Shown piece after piece: positions 1 to 9,064 of a stretch of 41,297 nt of DNA. Each line of letters starts with the position of its first letter. Position 1 is the stretch's first letter. A program made the position numbers and the translations under genes. The notes below the pieces were generated by a model that made no database searches, was not told the origin of the DNA, and saw only the letters and a program-made list of their open reading frames with translations. Source of the DNA: Nakamurella sp. (GTDB lineage: Bacteria > Actinomycetota > Actinomycetes > Mycobacteriales > Nakamurellaceae); assembly GCA_017882715.1 (NCBI GenBank), contig JADGOY010000014.1, positions 1-41,297 of the forward strand, read 5' to 3'.

Positions 1-72
1 GCTGTGATCTTGCGCTTGTTGCGTGAGAACACTCTGGCCGACCTCCGCTTGGTCCGTGGGTTGGGCATGTGA
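1..72 (+). CDS. C-terminal end of a CDS entering from the left, possibly a winged-helix response regulator
   Basis: Frame 1 reads AVILRLLRENTLADLRLVRGLGM then TGA; 'LRLVRGLGM' resembles the end of an OmpR-type DNA-binding domain, but too short to be sure. Confidence 0.3.
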   Translation, partial: AVILRLLRENTLADLRLVRGLGM

Positions 73-345
73 GGGCGCTCACACGCCACCCGAATGGAAG
101 CGTTTTCATCATGGTCCTGCAACTTGAGATCGGACATTGCGAGTAACGATTCAGTAACCCGTGCGGCACATTCGCCAGAACGCGCTCAGTGGTCAGCGGC
201 TGCTGAGCCGAATGGGTTGTCGAGGCCCGGAACCGGTTGCGGGACCGCTGTCGTTTGGGTGGGCGACCCGGACCCGCAGACGCGAGCCGATCTGTCCGTG
301 CCAGGATCGACTTATCCCCGAGCCCAGGAACGAGGCACGTCGACG

Positions 346-966
346 ATGACCGAGCAGGGCGGGCCGGAGCCGGTGACGCAGGCCGGCGCATCGGCCGAAT
401 CGGCGGTCGAGCGCACCCTGGGGACGTTGGCCACGTTGAACCCGGCCTACGCCGTCGACCATCAGACGCCACCGCCCGCCGGCCCTATCACCATCGACGA
501 CTTGTACCGGTCGCACCGCATGCAGATGGTGCGGCTGGCGATCCTGCTGGTGGACGACCTGGCCAGCGCCGAGGACGTCGTGCAGGAAGCCTTCGCCGGG
601 CTCTACCGCAACTGGTCGGGGCTGCGGGACCGGGCGGCCGCCATCGGTTACCTGCGCACCGCGGTCGTCAACGGGTCCCGCTCGATGCTGCGGCGCCGCC
701 GGACCGCCCGGGCCTACGTGCCACCCGACCCGGGCACGGCCCGCTCGGCCGAATCCTTGGCCATGCTGTCCGCCGAGCATCAGGCGGTGGTGACCGCGCT
801 GGCGGATCTGGCGCCGCGGCAACGAGAGGTGTTGGTGCTGCGGTACTACGGCGGGCTGTCGGAGGCCGAGATCGCCGAGACGACCGGGCTGTCCAAGGGC
901 ACCGTGAAGTCGACGGCCAGCCGGGCGGTGGCGAAGCTCGGCGATATCATGCGGGCGAGTTCGTGA
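346..966 (+). CDS. ECF sigma factor, SigE/SigK-like (sigma-70 region 2 and region 4)
   Basis: LYRSHRMQMVRLAILLVDDLASAEDVVQEAF (region 2) and LAPRQREVLVLRYYGGLSEAEIAETTGLSKGTVKSTASRAVAKL (region 4); ATG at 346 is the more plausible start within ORF 94..966. Confidence 0.88.
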   Translation: MTEQGGPEPVTQAGASAESAVERTLGTLATLNPAYAVDHQTPPPAGPITIDDLYRSHRMQMVRLAILLVDDLASAEDVVQEAFAGLYRNWSGLRDRAAAIGYLRTAVVNGSRSMLRRRRTARAYVPPDPGTARSAESLAMLSAEHQAVVTALADLAPRQREVLVLRYYGGLSEAEIAETTGLSKGTVKSTASRAVAKLGDIMRASS

Positions 967-982
967 CGGCGGCCGGGATCTT

Positions 983-1240
983 GTGACCGAGCGTCCAGAT
1001 CGCCCAGATCAATCGCCCGGCTCGGAGGCGCAGGGCTCGCGCGCCGAACAGGTCCTCTCCCAGGCCCTGCGGGCGATGGTCGGGGGGGAGAAACCCGCGG
1101 CCGGTCCCCGGGCGAACGGCGGGGGGGCCCAGGATCGCTCCGGCCGCCGCCGGCTGACCACCGGTCAGTTGCTGCTGCTGGCCGCGATCATCGGGCTGCT
1201 GGTCGGCATCGGCGCCGGGTTGCTCTCGCTGCTGCTGTGA
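983..1240 (+). CDS. Small single-pass membrane protein downstream of the sigma factor
   Basis: GTG start, 85 aa, polar N-terminus followed by LLLLAAIIGLLVGIGAGLLSLLL transmembrane segment; 16 nt after the sigma factor stop. Confidence 0.6.
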   Translation: MTERPDRPDQSPGSEAQGSRAEQVLSQALRAMVGGEKPAAGPRANGGGAQDRSGRRRLTTGQLLLLAAIIGLLVGIGAGLLSLLL

Positions 1241-1271
1241 TCTGATGATCCGAGCTGTTGGTGGCCGCCCT

Positions 1272-2471
1272 TCAGCCGCTCGCGGTCGCGCCGGCCGTGA
1301 GCAACGCGAGGGCCAGCGCGCCGAACACCACGAGCAGTGACCGCAGGATGCCGGCCTGTTGGGCCAGGAAACCGACGAGCGGCGGCCCCGCGAGAAAAGC
1401 GGTGTAGCCGATCGACGCGACCACCGACACCCGTCCGGCCGCACGCTCCGGGTCGTCGCCGGCGGCACTCATCCCGACCGGAAAACCGAGCGCCGCGCCC
1501 GCGCCCCACAGCAGGGCGCCGCCCACCGCCCAGGGCAATGACGGCCCGAACACCACCAGCAGCAGGCCGGCCGCAGCGAGCGCCGCGGTGACCCGCAGCA
1601 CCGTCGGACGCCCCCATCGCTCCAGCGCAGTGCCGCCGACCAACCGGGACACCGTCATCGCCGTCACGAACACACCGAAGCCCAAGGCGCCGACGGCATC
1701 GCTGGTCCCATGCCCGTCGACGAAGGCCACCGTCAGCCAGTCGTTGGCCACCCCCTCGGTGAAGGCGAAGCTGAGCACCAGCAGCCCGATCAGCAGCGTC
1801 CGCCGTTCCCGCCAGGCCCGCAGCACCTGCGCGGACGTACGCACCTCGCCTTCCTCGACGACCGGCACCGGCAGGAACCACCGGGTGGCAATGACAACGG
1901 TGAGGGCGACCAACACGGCGGTGGCGATCAGCTGAGCCGGGACCGGCACCCCTAGCCGGGCGCACCCCGCTCCGGCCAGGGCGCCGGCCACCGTGCCGAT
2001 GCTGAAGCCGGCGTGGAAACGGGGCATGACGGTTCGCCCCAGTCGGTGTTCGACATCGGCTGCCTCGACGTTCTGGCCGACGTCCCAGGTCGCCATGCCG
2101 AATCCCATGACAGCCAAGCCCGCCCCGGCGAGCACCGTGAGGTCCCACCAGACCCCCGCGGCGACTGCGACCATCCCGGCGCCGACGAGCAGCGCCCCCA
2201 CCCGTGCCGCGGCGGCCGGACCCAGCCGGTGCACGACCGGCCCGGAGGTCGGCAATCCGGCGACCGACCCGGCCGACAGGCACAGCAGCAACAGCCCCAG
2301 CTCGGCCGGGCCGAGCCCGAGCGAGTCTCGCGCTCCCGGGATCCTGGAGATCCACGAGGCGAGTCCGACCCCGCAGGCGAAGAAGACAGCGGCAACCGCC
2401 ACCCGAGCCCGTTCGTCGGTGCCGTCACCGGTCGACGTCGGGCGCGAGAGGCCCGACTCGTCCTCGGTCAA
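1272..2471 (-). CDS. MFS transporter
   Basis: 12-TM-like hydrophobic pattern, 'FACGVGLASWISRIPGARDSLGLGPAELGLLLLCLSAG'. Confidence 0.85.
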   Translation of the reverse strand: MTEDESGLSRPTSTGDGTDERARVAVAAVFFACGVGLASWISRIPGARDSLGLGPAELGLLLLCLSAGSVAGLPTSGPVVHRLGPAAAARVGALLVGAGMVAVAAGVWWDLTVLAGAGLAVMGFGMATWDVGQNVEAADVEHRLGRTVMPRFHAGFSIGTVAGALAGAGCARLGVPVPAQLIATAVLVALTVVIATRWFLPVPVVEEGEVRTSAQVLRAWRERRTLLIGLLVLSFAFTEGVANDWLTVAFVDGHGTSDAVGALGFGVFVTAMTVSRLVGGTALERWGRPTVLRVTAALAAAGLLLVVFGPSLPWAVGGALLWGAGAALGFPVGMSAAGDDPERAAGRVSVVASIGYTAFLAGPPLVGFLAQQAGILRSLLVVFGALALALLTAGATASG

Positions 2472-2501
2472 GCGAAATCCTCGGTCAGTCGAAATCCTTG
2501 G

Positions 2502-3953
2502 TCAATCGAACATCGACCCCGGGTTGAACATCCCGGTGGGATCCAGGGCGCGTTTGATCGCCCGATGCACTTCGATGCCGATTTCCCCGATCTCCGAGCG
2601 CAGGAAATCCTGCTTGACCCGGCCGATCCCGTGCTCGCCGGTCACCGTGCCGCCCAGCGCGCGCCCCGCGTCCAGGATCCGGCCGAACGCGTCGTGCGCC
2701 GCCGCCACCTGAGCGGGGTCGGTGGCGTCATAGACGATCGTCGGGTGCATGTTGCCGTCGCCGGCGTGGCCGACGACGCCGATGGTCAGGCCGACATCGG
2801 CGGAGATCTCCTGGCAGGCGGCGATCAACGCGGCCATCGCCGTGCGCGGCACGCTCACGTCGTCGGTCAGCCAGGTGCCGAGCACCTCCAGCGAGGGCAG
2901 CACCGCGCGCCGGGCCTGCAACAGCAGTCGCCCCTCTGCCAGGTCGTCGGTGACGTAGCTGAACGACGCACCCGCCGAGCTGCACACCTGTTCCAGTAGA
3001 TCCATCTCGCGGCGGCCGACCGTCGATCCGGAGTCGGACTGACCGATCAGGATCGCCGCGGGCGGCTCGCCGTCACCCAGGATGCTCGATCCGGTGTGCT
3101 CCTGAACCGCCCGGATGCAGGTGGCGTCCATGATCTCCAGCAGCGAGGGCACCAGGCCGGCGCGGATCGCCCCGGACACCGCCTCGCCGGCGTGTTCGGT
3201 GTCCGAGAACGCGGCCACCAGCGTGCACGGCGCGGCCGGCTTCGGCCGCAGGGCCAGCGTCGCCTCGGTGATGATGCCCAGCGTTCCCTCCGATCCGACG
3301 ATCAGCTTGGTGAGGTCGTAGCCGGCGACCCCCTTGACGGTGCGCCGACCGGTGCGCAGCACCTCCCCGGAGGCGAGCACCACCTGCAGGCCGAGGACCG
3401 CGTCGGTGGTGACGCCGTACTTCACGCAGCACAGCCCGCCGGCGTTCGTGGACAGGTTGCCGCCGAGGGTGCACCAGTCGTAGGACGACGGATCCGGCGC
3501 GTAGAACAGCCCCCTGGACTCCACCTCACTGCGGAACGTCAGGTTGACAACGCCGGGTTGCACCACCGCGAGCCGGTTGCCCTCGTCGATCTCCAGGATC
3601 CGGTTCATCCTGGTCAGCACGACGGTGACGGCGCCGTCGACACCGTTGGCCGCACCGGTCAGCCCGGACCCGGCACCGCGGGGCACGATCGGTACGCCGT
3701 GCTCGGCGCACACCCGGACGACCGCGGCAACCTGGCCGGTGTCGGCGGGGAACACCACCGCCAGCGGGAGCCCCGACGGCGCGAGCGGCATCATGTCGCG
3801 GCTGTAGGCGACGGTGACCTCCGGGTCGACCATGACGCCGCCCGGCCCGACGACCGCCAGCAGCGCCTCGATGAGGCCGGGACGCGGCACCGCCGCGCTG
3901 TTTCTGAACGCCGGAGGGTCGGGCAGCACGGTGTCGATCTGGGTGACATCCAT
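2502..3953 (-). CDS. FAD-binding oxidase, GlcD / D-lactate dehydrogenase-like
   Basis: PRGAGSGLTGAANG FAD_binding_4 motif; C-terminal GHAGDGNMHPTIV and GTVTGEHGIGRVKQDFL. Confidence 0.9.
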   Translation of the reverse strand: MDVTQIDTVLPDPPAFRNSAAVPRPGLIEALLAVVGPGGVMVDPEVTVAYSRDMMPLAPSGLPLAVVFPADTGQVAAVVRVCAEHGVPIVPRGAGSGLTGAANGVDGAVTVVLTRMNRILEIDEGNRLAVVQPGVVNLTFRSEVESRGLFYAPDPSSYDWCTLGGNLSTNAGGLCCVKYGVTTDAVLGLQVVLASGEVLRTGRRTVKGVAGYDLTKLIVGSEGTLGIITEATLALRPKPAAPCTLVAAFSDTEHAGEAVSGAIRAGLVPSLLEIMDATCIRAVQEHTGSSILGDGEPPAAILIGQSDSGSTVGRREMDLLEQVCSSAGASFSYVTDDLAEGRLLLQARRAVLPSLEVLGTWLTDDVSVPRTAMAALIAACQEISADVGLTIGVVGHAGDGNMHPTIVYDATDPAQVAAAHDAFGRILDAGRALGGTVTGEHGIGRVKQDFLRSEIGEIGIEVHRAIKRALDPTGMFNPGSMFD

Positions 3954-3984
3954 TCCATCAACGGTAGCGGGGCTCGGGGCATCG

Positions 3985-4024
3985 GGGTTGCGTCATTCGG
4001 GTTGCGTCATTCGGGTTGCGTCAC
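3985..4024. repeat. 14-bp tandem repeat (GGGTTGCGTCATTC), about 3 copies
   Basis: Units at 3985, 3999 and 4013; first two identical, third diverges at the end. Confidence 0.9.
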
Positions 4025-4093
4025 TGTGGCCGCGGTCTCTCGGCGCAACAATCACACCGGGACTCTCGCATCGACCCGATACCCTTTGATTCC

Positions 4094-4774
4094 GTGACCC
4101 CTTCGAATCTGGCGCTCCTTCCCGGCTGGCTCGACCCGACAAACCTCATCAACTCGATGGGCTCTTGGGCTGTGCTGGGTGTCCTGCTGATCATTTTCTG
4201 CGAATGCGGGATCCTGCTCGGGTTCTTCCTCCCCGGAGACACGCTGCTGTTCATCTCCGGCCTGCTCATCGCGTCCGGCACCATCGACATCAACCTCGGG
4301 TTGTTCATCCTGCTGGTTGCCGTCGCCGCGTTCGTCGGCAACATGGTCGGCTACGGGATCGGCTACAAGGTCGGGCCGCCGATATTCAGCCGGCCGAACG
4401 CCAAATTCCTCAAGCACGAATACATCGAGAAATCCGAGGTCTTCTTCGCCAAGTACGGCAAACCGGCCGTCGTGCTGGCCAGGTTCGTGCCGGTGGTGCG
4501 CACCGTGGCCACCGTGATGGCCGGGGCGTCCAAGATGAACGTCAAGATCTACACGCTGTACTCGGCCATCGGTGGCGTGCTCTGGGTGGGCATGGTGACG
4601 ATCGCCGGCTACTACCTGGGCCAGATCGATGTCATCGCCAAGAACGTCGACCTCATCGTGGTCGCGGCGGTGATCATCGTGGTCAGCTTCAGCGCCGTCC
4701 CCGCAATGGCGCACTGGATGCAGAAACGGCGCAGCACCCGGCCGGCCAAGCCCGCCGGCGAGATCGCCGAGTAG
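4094..4774 (+). CDS. DedA family membrane protein
   Basis: GTG start; 'ECGILLGFFLPGDTLLFISGLL', 'KYGKPAVVLARFVPVVRTVATVMAGASKM' DedA signatures. Confidence 0.88.
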   Translation: MTPSNLALLPGWLDPTNLINSMGSWAVLGVLLIIFCECGILLGFFLPGDTLLFISGLLIASGTIDINLGLFILLVAVAAFVGNMVGYGIGYKVGPPIFSRPNAKFLKHEYIEKSEVFFAKYGKPAVVLARFVPVVRTVATVMAGASKMNVKIYTLYSAIGGVLWVGMVTIAGYYLGQIDVIAKNVDLIVVAAVIIVVSFSAVPAMAHWMQKRRSTRPAKPAGEIAE

Positions 4775-4783
4775 GTCGGGCCG

Positions 4784-4806
4784 GCCGGCCGGGTGCTCCG
4801 GCCGGC
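4784..4806. terminator. Putative bidirectional hairpin terminator between convergent genes
   Basis: GCCGGCCGG-GTGCT-CCGGCCGGC perfect 9-bp stem between the DedA stop and the minus-strand gene end at 4823; no U-tract. Confidence 0.5.
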
Positions 4807-4822
4807 GCTGACTGTGCGCTGA

Positions 4823-5092
4823 CTATGGCTGGCACCAGGAATCCGGCAGCTTGACCTCGATGCCGACGAAGGTCGTGGAGGACGCGCAGGTGGTGCCCTT
4901 GACGCTGTTCGCGAAGTCGATGACCTTCTGCCGCTGCTGCCAGCCGAGGAAGATCAGAACCGCCGCCAGCACCAGCGCGATGATCTTTCCGACAATCTTC
5001 TTGATGACGATGGCAGCCAGCACACCGATGATGCCGATGGCCACCAGCACCCAGATGGTGGAGCGCTGAATCGTCTCGAAATCAATCGTCAC
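4823..5092 (-). CDS. Small membrane protein of unknown function
   Basis: GTG start at 5092: VTIDFETIQRSTIWVLVAIGIIGVLAAIVIKKIVGKIIALVLAAVLIFLGWQQRQKV... Confidence 0.6.
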   Translation of the reverse strand: MTIDFETIQRSTIWVLVAIGIIGVLAAIVIKKIVGKIIALVLAAVLIFLGWQQRQKVIDFANSVKGTTCASSTTFVGIEVKLPDSWCQP

Positions 5093-5130
5093 GACGGGTG
5101 AATCTACCCTCGCCCGGGGTCGCCCGGGAT

Positions 5131-5180
5131 CGGTCCGTGCCGTTCGGTGCCGTTCTGTGCCGTTCGGTGCCGGTCCGTCA
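5131..5180. repeat. 10-bp tandem repeat (CGTTCGGTGC-type), about 4.5 copies
   Basis: cggtccgtgc/cgttcggtgc/cgttctgtgc/cgttcggtgc/cggtccgtca. Confidence 0.8.
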
Positions 5181-5636
5181 GGCTGCGGACGTCGCCCGGA
5201 CGGGCGACTCACCCGTCGACGGGCGGTCGATGACGGGTCGTACCGCGATGTACTCGCCGGATAGCAGCGGCGAGGAGATGATCATGTCCGCGGTCGCGAT
5301 GTTGTTGGCGACCGGGATGTTCCACAGCGCCGCGAGGCGCAACAGCGCCTTCACGTCGGGATCATGCGGCTGGGGCTCCAGCGGGTCCCAAAAGAAGATC
5401 AGCATGTCGATCTCGCCCTCGGCGATCTTGGCGCCGATCTGCTGGTCCCCGCCGAGCGGTCCGGACAGGAAGCGGTGGACCTTCAGCCCCAGCTCGTATT
5501 CCAGCAGGGTTCCCGTGGTCCCGGTGGCGAACAGCTCGTGCTCGCGGAGGGTGCCGGCGTTGAATTCGGCCCAGGTCAGCAGGTCAACCTTCTTGTTGTC
5601 GTGCGCGACCATGGCGATGCGTCGGATGGTGCTCAT
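5178..5636 (-). CDS. mgsA: Methylglyoxal synthase
   Basis: [78 protein letters not shown]. Confidence 0.93.
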   Translation of the reverse strand: MSTIRRIAMVAHDNKKVDLLTWAEFNAGTLREHELFATGTTGTLLEYELGLKVHRFLSGPLGGDQQIGAKIAEGEIDMLIFFWDPLEPQPHDPDVKALLRLAALWNIPVANNIATADMIISSPLLSGEYIAVRPVIDRPSTGESPVRATSAA

Positions 5637-5653
5637 ATTGGTCAGCTCCTTCA

Positions 5654-6052
5654 TCATTGTCGTTCTGGTGGTTCACCTCCTCGGACGTGACCTGGCCGCA
5701 ACGGTTGTCTGATCCGGCCGTTCTCACAGTTCGGGCCACAGACGTACGGCAGCTCGAGAAACCGCCGCAGGGCCTGACCGATGGCCTGCCGAGCGACGTC
5801 ATCCACCCGGCCGGCGACGTCGCTGATCCGGTCGATCGACACTGTGTGCGGCTGATCGGTCAGCGCCCAGGACGGCCGGTCCAGGCCCGTCGGCCCTGTC
5901 ATGGCCACATGGTGCCGCCATCCGTGGTCGACCGTGGTCGCGGGCACGACGATGACCAGACCGAGGCGGGGAGTCACCGCGCTCAGATACCCGGCCGAGG
6001 ACACCACGACCGCCGGACCCCGTGATTCCCTCGGGCAGACCCGTGAAGGCAA
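5654..6052 (-). CDS. MazF/PemK-family toxin-like protein, apparently lacking the N-terminal strand (possible pseudogene)
   Basis: [44 protein letters not shown]...[35 protein letters not shown] is MazF-like; only in-frame start after the upstream gene is a TTG at 6052. Confidence 0.6.
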   Translation of the reverse strand: MPSRVCPRESRGPAVVVSSAGYLSAVTPRLGLVIVVPATTVDHGWRHHVAMTGPTGLDRPSWALTDQPHTVSIDRISDVAGRVDDVARQAIGQALRRFLELPYVCGPNCENGRIRQPLRPGHVRGGEPPERQ

Positions 6053-6060
6053 GAGCCGGT

Positions 6061-6762
6061 CTACCAGGCCGACCCCAGGTCGGCATGCTGCCGGATCCAG
6101 GTGTGCATCGCGATGCCCGCCGCCACCCCGGCATTGACCGATCGGGTCGACCCGAACTGAGCGATGGAAACCGTCAGCGCCGCCCCCTCCCGCGCCGCGC
6201 GGCTCAGCCCGGACGACTCCTGCCCGAACAGCAGCAGGCAGTTCCGCGGCAGGCTGGCGGTCTCGATCGGTACTGAACCCGGCGTGTTGTCCACCGCCAC
6301 CACGGCGAGACCCGCGTCGGCGGCGAACTCCACCACCGCCGCCACGGTGTCGTGATGAAAAAGGTGCTGGTAGCGGTCGGTGACCATGGCGCCGCGCCGG
6401 TTCCACCGCCGCCGGCCGACGATGTGCACGGCGGACACCGCGAACGCGTTGGCGGTGCGGACGACGGTGCCGATGTTCAGGTCGTGCCCGAAGTTCTCGA
6501 TCGCGACGTGCAAGGGGTGGCGGCGGCGGTCCAGGTCCGCCACGATCGCCTCCCGGCGCCAGTAGCGGTAGTGGTCGACGACATTCCTGGGATCGCCGGC
6601 GGCCAGCAGTTCGGGGTCGTACCGGGGATCGGTGGGCCAGGGCTCGGAATGGGGTCCGACTCCGACCGGCCGGCCCGCGGCTGACCACTCGGTGGGCCCG
6701 GGTGCGTCCGCGGGCTCGCCGGCTCCCGCCACATCGGGATCGCTCAGTTCGCGGTCCGTCAC
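6061..6762 (-). CDS. SpoU/TrmH-family RNA 2'-O-methyltransferase
   Basis: IENFGHDLNIGTVVRTANAF, LLFGQESSGLS, SIAQFGSTRSVNAGVAAGIAMHTW SPOUT motifs; ATGA overlap with pyrE. Confidence 0.88.
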   Translation of the reverse strand: MTDRELSDPDVAGAGEPADAPGPTEWSAAGRPVGVGPHSEPWPTDPRYDPELLAAGDPRNVVDHYRYWRREAIVADLDRRRHPLHVAIENFGHDLNIGTVVRTANAFAVSAVHIVGRRRWNRRGAMVTDRYQHLFHHDTVAAVVEFAADAGLAVVAVDNTPGSVPIETASLPRNCLLLFGQESSGLSRAAREGAALTVSIAQFGSTRSVNAGVAAGIAMHTWIRQHADLGSAW

Positions 6763-7337
6763 ATCGGGGGCAGACCGAGGTCGTCCAGGCCCAGCAGGTA
6801 TCGGTAGGTCAGCCCGGCGCCGGCGATCACGTCACCCGCGCCGGTGCCGCGGTCGACGATCGTCGCCACCCCCACCACGTCGGCGCCGACCTCGCGCAGC
6901 GCCTCGACGGCCGCCAGCGGCGACGCACCGGTGGTGGTGGTGTCCTCGACGACCAGCACCCGCCGGCCGGTGACGTCCGACCCCTCGATCCGCCGCTGCA
7001 TGCCGTGCGCCTTCGCCGCTTTGCGCACCACGAAAGCGTCGATCGGACGTCCCGGGCTGTGCATGATCGCCGTCGCGACCGGGTCCGCCCCGAGGGTCAA
7101 TCCACCGACCGCCTCGAAGTCCCAGTCCGCCGTCAGCTGCCTGAGCAGGATGCCGATGAGCGGCCCGGCTTCATGGTGCAGGGTCGCCCGCCGGAGGTCG
7201 ACGTAGTACTCGGCCTCGCGTCCGGATGACAGCGTGACCCTTCCGTGCACCACCGCAAGACGGTTGACCAGTTCGGCAAGGACCGCCTTGGCGGCGGCGT
7301 CCGGCACGGGCCCGCCGGCGTCGAGGTTCTGGGTCAC
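6759..7337 (-). CDS. pyrE: Orotate phosphoribosyltransferase
   Basis: GTG start VTQNLDAGG; TLSSGREAEYYVDLRR; PRPP motif RRVLVVEDTTTTGASPLAAVEAL. Confidence 0.9.
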   Translation of the reverse strand: MTQNLDAGGPVPDAAAKAVLAELVNRLAVVHGRVTLSSGREAEYYVDLRRATLHHEAGPLIGILLRQLTADWDFEAVGGLTLGADPVATAIMHSPGRPIDAFVVRKAAKAHGMQRRIEGSDVTGRRVLVVEDTTTTGASPLAAVEALREVGADVVGVATIVDRGTGAGDVIAGAGLTYRYLLGLDDLGLPPM

Positions 7338-7440
7338 CGGATCAGCGTGGCATACCGCCCCGGCTTGCGAGCACGCGCCGTGGACGGTGCACTGAAGCCG
7401 AATCGGACGATCCCGACCCCGACCCCGAAAGGCACTCCTG

Positions 7441-8502
7441 GTGAGTCTTGAACTCGATATCGCGGTGCATTCAGTGATCACCGATCGGCTCACCGTGTGC
7501 GTGCGTGAGCTGCACGGCCGTGAGGACGGCTGGCCGGTCATTTTTCTGCACGACGAACTCACCTCGTCACCGCTGTTCTTCGCGGCGATGCGGGCGCTGC
7601 CCGAGCAATACCGACCGATGGCCGTCGACCTGCGCGGATACGGCGGTACCGACACCGCACCGGTGGACGCCACCCGCGGCCTGGCGGATTTCGCCGACGA
7701 CGTTCGAGCCGCGCTGGATGCGCTCAGCTTGTCGCAGGTGCATCTGGTCGGCTGGTCGATGGGCGGCGGAGTCGTCATGCAGATGGTCATCGACGACCCG
7801 TCCAGAGTGCTGTCTGCGACCCTGGTGAACCCGGTGTCCCCGTACGGCTTCGGTGGCACGACCGGCGCGGACGGCCGGTTGCTCAGCCCTGACGGAGCCG
7901 GGTCCGGGGGCGGGATCGCCCACGCCCAGTTCGTCGCCGCACTGGCCGGCGAGGACGTGCCCGAGGAGGCGCCGACCTCGCCGGAAACCGTGTTCCGCAC
8001 GCTGTACGTCGCCGCAGGCTGGGACCGCGAACACGAGGACACCTACCTCGCCTCGATGCTGTCCACCTCGGTCGGCCCGGACAACTACCCGGGCGATTGG
8101 CTGGAATCGAGCACCTGGCCAGGGATGGCACCCGGCGCCCGTGGGGTGCTGAACGCGCTGGCCCCGACTCATCTGGACCTGTCGGCGTTCGCGGACGTGC
8201 AACCGCAGCCGGCCCTGCTGTGGCTCCGCGGTGAACTCGATCAGATCGTCTCGGACAACTCGATGCTCGACCTGGCGCAACTCGGCGCACTCGGCGTGCT
8301 GCCCGGGTACCCAGGCCCCGACGTGGCGCCGCCGCAGCCGATGCTCGCGCAGACCCGGTCGTTGCTCACTGCCTATGTCGCCGCCGGCGGGTCGTACAGC
8401 GAGGTGGTCATGCAGGGGGTTGGACACTCGCCGCACATCGAGGCGACCAAGCAGTTCGCACAGCTCCTGTCCGATCACCTGGCGGCGTGTGTCCCGGCCT
8501 GA
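7441..8502 (+). CDS. Alpha/beta hydrolase
   Basis: GWSMGGGV nucleophile elbow; DLRGYGGTD; late GVGHSPHIE catalytic His. Confidence 0.88.
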   Translation: MSLELDIAVHSVITDRLTVCVRELHGREDGWPVIFLHDELTSSPLFFAAMRALPEQYRPMAVDLRGYGGTDTAPVDATRGLADFADDVRAALDALSLSQVHLVGWSMGGGVVMQMVIDDPSRVLSATLVNPVSPYGFGGTTGADGRLLSPDGAGSGGGIAHAQFVAALAGEDVPEEAPTSPETVFRTLYVAAGWDREHEDTYLASMLSTSVGPDNYPGDWLESSTWPGMAPGARGVLNALAPTHLDLSAFADVQPQPALLWLRGELDQIVSDNSMLDLAQLGALGVLPGYPGPDVAPPQPMLAQTRSLLTAYVAAGGSYSEVVMQGVGHSPHIEATKQFAQLLSDHLAACVPA

Positions 8503-8516
8503 TGCTTGCGCCGGGG

Positions 8517-8696
8517 GCGCTGATCGAATTCCGCCGGGCGCCAGCGTGGGCTCATCGAACTCCGCCGGGGCACCCCAGCGGTGCGCTGATCATCAACACC
8601 GAGCGTTCGGGATGCGCTGATCATCAACACCCGTCGGGTCCGATTCATCCGGTTTCCTGGTGCAAGTGATCAGCGCACCCCGGACATGATCAGCGC
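8517..8696. repeat. Degenerate GCGCTGATC repeat cluster with direct and inverted copies
   Basis: GCGCTGATCGAATTCCGCCGGG (8517), GGGCTCATCGAACTCCGCCGGGG (8548), GCGCTGATCATCAACACC (8583 and 8614), inverted TGATCAGCGC (8667 and 8687). Confidence 0.8.
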
Positions 8697-8821
8697 CCGA
8701 CGATCAGGTGAAGACGCTTACCGAGTTCGTGTTTGAACCGTTCGGCCTCCGGGTACCACTGATCCGTAGCCGTCAGCGGTCTTCGCGTGCGGCTCGAGTC
8801 AAGAACAGGAAGGGGTTCACC

Positions 8822-9007
8822 ATGACGATGGGGGACAAGATCAAGCACGCCGGCGAGGAAGCTGTGGGCAAGGTGAAGGAGGCCACCGGCCGGGTGACCG
8901 ACAACGAGAGCCTGGAGGCCCGCGGCCAGGCCGAGCAGGCCGAGGCCAACGTCAAGCAGGCCGGCGACGACGCCAAGGATGCCGCCAAGGACGTCTTCGG
9001 CAGCTGA
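8822..9007 (+). CDS. CsbD-like stress protein
   Basis: MTMGDKIKHAGEEAVGKVKEATGRVTDNESLEARGQAEQAEANVKQAGDDAKDAAKDVFGS. Confidence 0.88.
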   Translation: MTMGDKIKHAGEEAVGKVKEATGRVTDNESLEARGQAEQAEANVKQAGDDAKDAAKDVFGS

Positions 9008-9036
9008 TCGCGCACGCTGATGCAACCAACCTCACC

Positions 9037-9064
9037 AGGGCCGGACCGATTCAGGTCCGGCCCT
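9037..9064. terminator. Bidirectional hairpin terminator between convergent genes
   Basis: AGGGCCGGACC-gattca-GGTCCGGCCCT, 11-bp perfect stem; loop carries the SDR stop codon. Confidence 0.75.

Noticed and set aside
193-822. Long minus-strand ORF opposite the sigma factor
   Set aside because: Arg/Gly/His/Pro-rich antisense translation typical of high-GC third-position bias; the sigma factor frame is clear
6053-6688. Single 344-aa protein for ORF 5654..6688
   Set aside because: The upstream half overlaps the SpoU methyltransferase in another frame and is Arg/Pro/Gly-rich; only the MazF-like end looks coding
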